64,000 nucleotides of DNA from Sclerotinia nivalis (taxonomy: Eukaryota; Ascomycota; Leotiomycetes; Helotiales; Sclerotiniaceae): assembly GCA_029531795.1 (NCBI GenBank), contig JAPEIS010000004.1, positions 930,001 through 994,000 of the forward strand, read 5' to 3'. Positions 58,528 through 64,000 of this stretch are shown piece after piece. Every line of letters begins with the position of its first letter. The stretch's first letter is position 1. The notes beneath the pieces were generated by a model. The model did not search any database. It was not told the origin of the DNA and saw only the letters and a program-made list of their open reading frames with translations. The position numbers and the translations under genes are program-made.

Positions 58528-60784
58528 CTAAAAGTTGATTCGAGGAGTTCGAGGAGCACTGACAGGTGTGAGACTTTCAATAAAATCGTTAGTCATACCA
58601 GAAACCGCCATAATTCTCTCCCGCAAGCCATAGTATTCGCCAATCTTTATCTCGATCTCGGCTTTGGTAGTACCCCAGACCATAACTTGATTCTGAAGAT
58701 GTAGAGTAAGATTATTGGTGTCTTGGTAGATGTCATTGATCAAACGCATATAGGTACGGTCCTGGTTACTGAGTCCGAGATATAGATCAACAGTAGCGAC
58801 GGGAGCAGGATCATCGTTGCTGATCATGGTGCGTTCAGTGCGTCTGAATGGTGCCTCCAAAGAAATTGAATCAACCAATCTGCGGGTTTCATCGTTGGCT
58901 TTGGAAGGATTATTGTTCAACCACTGCTTGATGAAGTAGAGCTCCTTCATACAACCTGCCAATCCACTGAAAGCAATCATCTTCTCTGATTTAAGTTCAT
59001 CTCTATTTCTTGCCATAACTTGGCTATGTTGAAAATGTGCCTCTCCTCTTGACGTTATATAAGCTAAGCCCGCCTCGCGTTGTTCATCAGTGAGATCGGG
59101 AATGTCCCAAGTGATAGCTTTAGCAGCCGCTTTCTGTTTGGTTGTCAGTTCCACAAGGGTAAAAGAGTAAGAAGTGGATTCAAACTCACCGTGTTGAAAA
59201 CAGGAAGGGTCGTTGTATCAGACCAACCACTGTCATCTTTAAAAGCATTGGGACTGCCATATGCCTCAGCAAGTATGTTCATATCAGTTTGAGGATCCAT
59301 GCGATTGAAGTGTTCAGGTCTTTGAAGGATATCAACGCCTGTAAAGATAATGTTAGATGCTAGAAATAATCACAAGAATGAATAGATACTAACCCGCTGC
59401 CGAAAGCAGAATGCTAGCCGTGTCAGAATTGTCACCTCCATATCCCGAGTAATAACTGCCAGTGTATTTATCTATCTGTGGTGGCAACATGTCATTTTGT
59501 GTTTTAGGATTGCGTGGCCCTCTAGGTCTCTCTGTATATTTCTCCTAGTTCAAGAAATGTTAGCTACTTGAATTCTGAAGGTAATGAGATCTCTTACTTG
59601 TGGAGCGACAACTGCTCTAGCCCACGTATCACCTTTACCTTCACTGGCTGTACCACGGACCATATTCTGAAAATCCTTTAGCGATAAGCGATTGTCTCGA
59701 GGATCTCCTTCGTCGTCGGAGACATATTCATTAAAGAAGTCATAAAATTCCTCCATTTGAGTTGGACTCATGATTCGCGCATCCTTGGCCCTAGCACCTT
59801 CGAGTTCGTCTAGTGAGAGCACCGGATAGCCTTTAAATGCATGCGCCAAATCCTTCTCACTATCAGGATCTACCCAGGTTCCATTAACAAGAAGGTAACC
59901 AAAATTTCCCCAGACCTCTTTGCCCTTGTAGTGATTGTTTGTTTCTCCTTCGTCACCTTTCAGATCAAAAACAATTTCACATCTCGGACGCTCTTCAATA
60001 GCCAATTGATCGACTCCTTCCGCAAGCTCTTGAGGAGCTGCAACGTTTATGAAATCGGATTTCGGAGCGACTTTATAGTACTTGACGCCAGATTGTAGAT
60101 TACTAGTGAATGAAGGTTAAGATTAGCAACAAATAACTGGATGGATGACTTACTCCTCAAGATGCTCAATGGGTTTGTAATCTTCCTCATCTTCAGGGGA
60201 AGCTCGTGGTGGTGGAAATACGGGCTGGGTACCAAGACCCTTACCACGCATCATATTGTATGCAAACTCTTGAGTTGGTTGCATTTTGAAGACCTGCCCT
60301 TGCGCGACCAATTCAAAAAACTCTGAACAATAGGTTAATTGCAACAATCTTTGATTCAATCAGAGGTAAAACAAACCTTTGTGCTCTTCTTCAACTTTTG
60401 TTCGAATATCAGACAATCCTTCTTGTTTTTAGTAAGGAAATTAAAATTGGCTCAAGCTCAAACAAGGTAACAAAAGGTTAGGACACACCAGCAGCCAAAT
60501 TGAGTTTTAGTGCACCGAGACATCGGTCATTCGAATTGTTTCCTGCTCAATTGGACAAAATTAGGAACTTTTATGAGGCATAGTCTATCAACAGATTTCA
60601 CTCACGAGCTTGCAAACTCTCTTGGATTCCATTGGTCTGAGTTATTGAATTGTCCCAAAAGACTGCTTTTATTGGACAGTATTAGTACTTTCATCAAAAC
60701 AATAGATATAAAATAGATGTGTATAAAGAACTTACACTTTGAGTCATTCCCATTGTGTCTGATATCTTTGGGTGAGTGATCCAT
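58528..60784 (-). CDS. Unknown eight-exon gene, about 576 aa
   Basis: Proposed exons on the minus strand: 60784-60736, 60545-60489, 60421-60377, 60322-60154, 60102-59598, 59544-59394, 59338-59190 and 59133-58528; every join keeps frame. I do not recognise the family. Seen in the protein: a helical N-terminal segment (LSDIRTKVEEEHKEFFELV); a segment of conserved appearance with Trp, Gly and Asp (VWGNFGYLLVNGTWVDPDSE); an acidic loop flanked by helices (FFNEYVSDDEGDPRD) that superficially recalls an EF-hand but lacks the canonical ligand spacing; a Tyr/Gly-rich linker (YTGSYYSGYGG); and a helical C-terminus (VDLYLGLSNQDRTYMRLIND). There is no signal peptide or membrane segment. The absence of long low-complexity regions argues for a folded protein under selection. 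Exon 1 and the first acceptor are least certain. Confidence 0.7.
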
Positions 60785-62443
60785 CTTTTCAGCAGCTTTG
60801 TGTTGTGAAGAGAAGAAGAATATATTTTACTGAACAGTTGAAACTTATTTTTAATATATTCTTATCAATATCTCGCTTCGAAGTCCATGGCCTGATACCT
60901 GATTGGGAATTGTTCATACACAGACTCTTAATCATAATTTGTGAACTGAAGGTGAATATCTGTTGACAAGTTGAACAAAGTGGTTCATCATTAGGATCAA
61001 AATAAAAGCACCGAAGATTCCATGGAAAGCTGTGGAGAGAAGTATGTAGTGAAAAAGATTACTATACACAAAAATTAATGATATGCAGAAAGCTAGAAAG
61101 TTACAGACCCTTTTACATGTTTCGTGGTGTTTTATGAATTATCAATAAAGCTATCCTGATACTCATTAGCAATTTTTGAATATTGACCTATATTTAAAAA
61201 GAGATTCACAGCTAGTGCAGTACTCTATATACTTTATCTCACTATGCAAGCCCATGTGGTAATGAAGAACAAGGGCAAGATTTAGCATTGATCCCGATAT
61301 GGTATGTGAAGTTTCAAGGAATACCTTTCTTCTGCCAGAAAGCAAAGTACGAGAAGAAATCGATTTTCAAATGTGCGTAAGAATCTGCAGGCCAGACTTT
61401 GCCTTGATCAGTGTAGTGTCCAAACTCTGGCAATCTTTGCAAATTGCGGATAGGAATGCACATCATTCCAACGCATACAACACATCCAAGTGGTTGAAGT
61501 TCACTCACTTCAGTAACCATTATGTACTGGTAAGGTCGAGCTGAACACCGGAGAGTAACATGTTGAAAAAAGGCAATATTGAGAAGGGAAACAGACCGGC
61601 AATCTGCTATAAGGCATGTCTCATCATTATCTAGTATCAGATCTGGCTGTTGAGACTAGCCATGTGCAGTTCGTGGGACTAGCTCACAATGTCACAGTGT
61701 CATAATATCAGAATATCCACTTGGTGCTCTGGCCGCAATCGCTTAGGAGACGGGTATGGTAACTACTGCTAAGGCTCACATGTGAAACTAGAAGCATCAA
61801 GCCTGGTAAAGAAAAGAATGCCATGAAGCATTGATTACTTTCATCAGGGCATGAGTTTTGTGCTTTTCCCACAACTTCCCTGCCGACAGCAGATAGGGAG
61901 AACGAACGGTGGGAAGAGATTGACCAAATGGAACACTTCAAACAGAAAACATGTAAGAACCATACACAAGACCCAGCCAGGGCAGAAGTTTCGATTGAGT
62001 AATAAATACTCCTTCATCTACCGTATTCCCCAACCCCCGAAGTCCCTAAAATACACCAATTCAGAAGCCGTCCCCATCTCTCTGAGTTACATCAACATTA
62101 TAACTTTCAAGTCCCGCCTGTCGAAAATATAATGAACATCGATGTTGCACAATGAGATGTCGTCCGATTACGGTCGACAGTAAAGCGCTAATGTGATAGA
62201 AGAGGCTAAGTGATTGTAGCGCCTTACCTACCATAGTCTAGCGCATAGACCCTGTCAATATCACCCACCTGCTCCTCCCCCAAATCATCAGATCAAGTCT
62301 TATAATTTTCCAAAGAACTCTAACTATATACTTCATGGACAACACTCTGCATCCTCAATAAACATTATCCCACCACATTCACATCCCACATCATTAATTT
62401 TAATCCATACCATCAATCAACCAATTTACGCGCGACCACCACC
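60785..62443. other. Divergent promoter region
   Basis: About 1.7 kb between the unknown eight-exon gene and the small gene at 62444. Several frames of 60-93 codons occur, none with recognisable features. No repeats stand out. Confidence 0.5.
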
Positions 62444-63173
62444 ATGAACCCCACCTCCATGAACACCACCTCCACCAATAATACTCCTTCTCGACCCACA
62501 TCCTCTTCCAGACCCAACAGCAATAAAAAAGCCTCCCGGACTTCTGCTTCTGCTTCTAGTTCTAAGACCTCTAGTTTCGCCCGTCTGAAACAAGATCAGC
62601 AAGCAAGGAACAAGGAACCTGATGATATTGATTACGAAGAATCATCGTCGGATGATGAATTGGCGGGGAGGAGTTATGATTTGTATGTTTCATTCTTACT
62701 TTTGCTATCTCAGGGGGGTTTCTCGGTGGGTTGTGGGGAGTTAGTGTCGGGGCAAGCGGCATGGGGTATGAATGATGAGATGAGATGAGAAGATACGTTC
62801 CAAGCTAATGCATCTGACCAAACCTCAGATTCGGAAATGAATCCTATACCAGCGTCATCATTCGGAGAGAAGCCGTAGCCGTACTCGATAACCCAGAATT
62901 ACTGATGATGCACGCACAAGCTAGAAACGACGTACGTCTTTCCTCCTTCCCTTCTTCAATAAATCTAACTCCTCATAGTCTATCCCCCAAACTCGTCTCC
63001 ACTTCCTCCAACTCTTATCCGGACGTCCACCCACTCCAGCTCAAGAAAGAGAAGCTGCTGAACGCCGCCTAGCTCAGCTTAAAAAGCTCGCCAAAAAGCG
63101 TGAGTTAGCTGATGCTGGGATGATTGAAAAAGATCCAGGCTCGAGTTCGAGGGGTGGTGCTCCTGCTAGTTAA
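62444..63173 (+). CDS. Small basic protein of unknown function, 178 aa
   Basis: Three exons: 62444-62682, 62829-62931 and 62979-63173. The first 70 residues are low complexity (Asn/Thr/Ser), with a basic patch and then an acidic DDIDYEESSSDDEL. The middle and end look ordered: FGNESYTSVIIRREAVAVLD, then PQTRLHFLQLLSGRPPTP followed by a basic helix (AERRLAQLKKLAKKREL). I do not recognise a family. The helix and charge pattern would fit a small nuclear or chromatin/transcription-associated subunit, but this is only a guess. Good splice signals with CTAAC branch points and phase-consistent joins support the model. Confidence 0.75.
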
Positions 63174-63910
63174 TTTGTTTAATTTGGCGATACTTCCTTC
63201 ACATCTTTGGAAGCTATAAACAAGGGGATGAAATGAACTCCATATAGTTCAGGACAAATAAAGTGTATGTATGCGAATTTGGGCTGATGATTTATCTGTG
63301 ATATAACAGAATCCATGAGATCGACTACATCAAAAGCCAAGGTGGGACCAGCTGTAGCCGGAGTCGAAGATACCTGGCGAAGATTTGACCTTAGATTCAG
63401 ACGTGGTATTCCTCCTCAGGAGTGAGGCTAGGCTAGGATAGGATATGACGCGATAGGACAGGACAGAGGTGTACATGGGTTTTACTTCTTCCAAGCATTT
63501 GATCTTCGGTTCAGGGGCTTGGATGCCCAGCATGAGGTTAGGTAGTAAGGATAGGATATGACAAGCTGGATCGCAGGCGTGAATGTTTAACACGGGATGA
63601 GGGCACAGAAGCAAAAATACAATCTCATTTGAGGAATTAACTCTTTCTAAATGCTGGTCTGACTGCTGTCAGGTTTTCCTTGAATTGATACCTTCTGTAC
63701 ATCCTTGAACACCATCTTCATGGTGCCAGGAACTGGGATAGCAAGAGTTAGAGATATTATTATTGAAGCTATTTGTCCAGCACCCTATGATATCCATATC
63801 TACGCCATATTTCACTATCACTATTTACGACAAAGCCCCAGTTTCAACCTCTTTCCTCTTTAATTTGAAATTTATTCAATAAACACTACAAATACATATC
63901 TATCGCTTCC
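63174..63910. other. Intergenic region
   Basis: About 0.7 kb. Two similar segments containing TAGGATAGGATATGAC and ..GCTTGGATGCCCAGC/GCGTGAATG.. recur at about 63435 and 63548, a weak direct duplication. No gene is supported; the right half is the promoter of the partial gene at 63911. Confidence 0.5.
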
Positions 63911-64000
63911 ATGAGCCAATGGGACCCATTAATCGAAGCAGAACAAGAGAAAAACTTCCAACGTCATTCATTACGTATCTATCGAATCTAGAATCTAGGA
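63911..64000 (+). CDS. Possible 5' end of a gene cut by the window edge
   Basis: An ATG at 63911 opens a frame of 21 codons (MSQWDPLIEAEQEKNF...) ending at a GTATCT donor at 63975. Without splicing, the frame reaches TAG at about 63990. The A/C-rich leader before the ATG resembles those of other genes in the window. The product cannot be named from so short a piece. Confidence 0.35.

Noticed and set aside
60606..60636. Possible mini-exon in the first intron of the unknown eight-exon gene
   Set aside because: It has passable splice sites, but including it shifts the downstream frame into a stop, while skipping it keeps frame.
1..64000. Transposons, CRISPR arrays, rRNA and tRNA genes, telomere repeats
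   Set aside because: I looked for transposase or reverse-transcriptase motifs, terminal repeats, spaced direct repeats, tRNA B-box words and TTAGGG runs and found nothing convincing. Small tRNAs could still be missed by eye; tRNAscan-SE would settle this.

Overview
The window reads as nuclear DNA of a filamentous ascomycete. The genes carry short introns (mostly 48-85 nt) with GTAWGT-type donors and CTRAC-like branch points. The proteins are of Pezizomycotina type (Zn2Cys6 regulator with MHR, DHA1/DHA2 transporters, GH3 beta-glucosidase, Rgp1, Mob1, OSCP, Mge1). The AT-rich intergenic DNA and protein style suggest Leotiomycetes, probably Sclerotiniaceae (Botrytis/Sclerotinia/Monilinia), but that is an inference without a database search. 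I saw no rRNA, tRNA, CRISPR array, intact transposon or telomere. Exon joins were worked out by hand from splice signals and reading frame.

Layout. 1-6.5 kb has no recognisable gene, is rich in low-complexity tracts, and holds a cluster of a TACGGAG/CTCCGTA motif. 6.5-16.5 kb: a Zn2Cys6 transcription factor (+), a DHA1 MFS transporter (+) and a convergent DHA2 MFS transporter (-) with a vacuolar-type dileucine motif. 16.5-20.8 kb: gene-poor, with a degenerate minisatellite of about 30/60 bp at 18.33-18.70 kb. 20.8-31 kb: secreted GH3 beta-glucosidase (-), Rgp1 (-), Mob1 (+), ATP synthase OSCP subunit (+). 31.9-40.3 kb: a GH63-family glycosidase (-) and an FAD monooxygenase (+) apparently joined to an acetoacetate-decarboxylase-like domain. 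41.9-50.5 kb: a triple-KH RNA-binding protein (-), then a 1390-residue MYND-finger protein (+) whose upstream DNA is a degenerate repeat of about 148-bp period. 52-64 kb: an unrecognised Ser/Thr/Pro-rich protein (-), mitochondrial GrpE/Mge1 (+), an eight-exon gene of unknown family (-), a small unrecognised basic protein (+), and the start of a further gene cut by the window edge.

Most genes are housekeeping and independent. The regulator, two exporters and beta-glucosidase between 6.5 and 23.4 kb are the more accessory-like part, but nothing in the sequence proves they act together. The most interesting items are the monooxygenase fusion with a frame-deciding alternative splice acceptor, the 576-residue gene of unknown family, the 148-bp periodic repeat before the MYND gene, the 18.3-kb minisatellite, and introns whose retention would truncate the transcription factor or the GH63 protein exactly at a domain edge.
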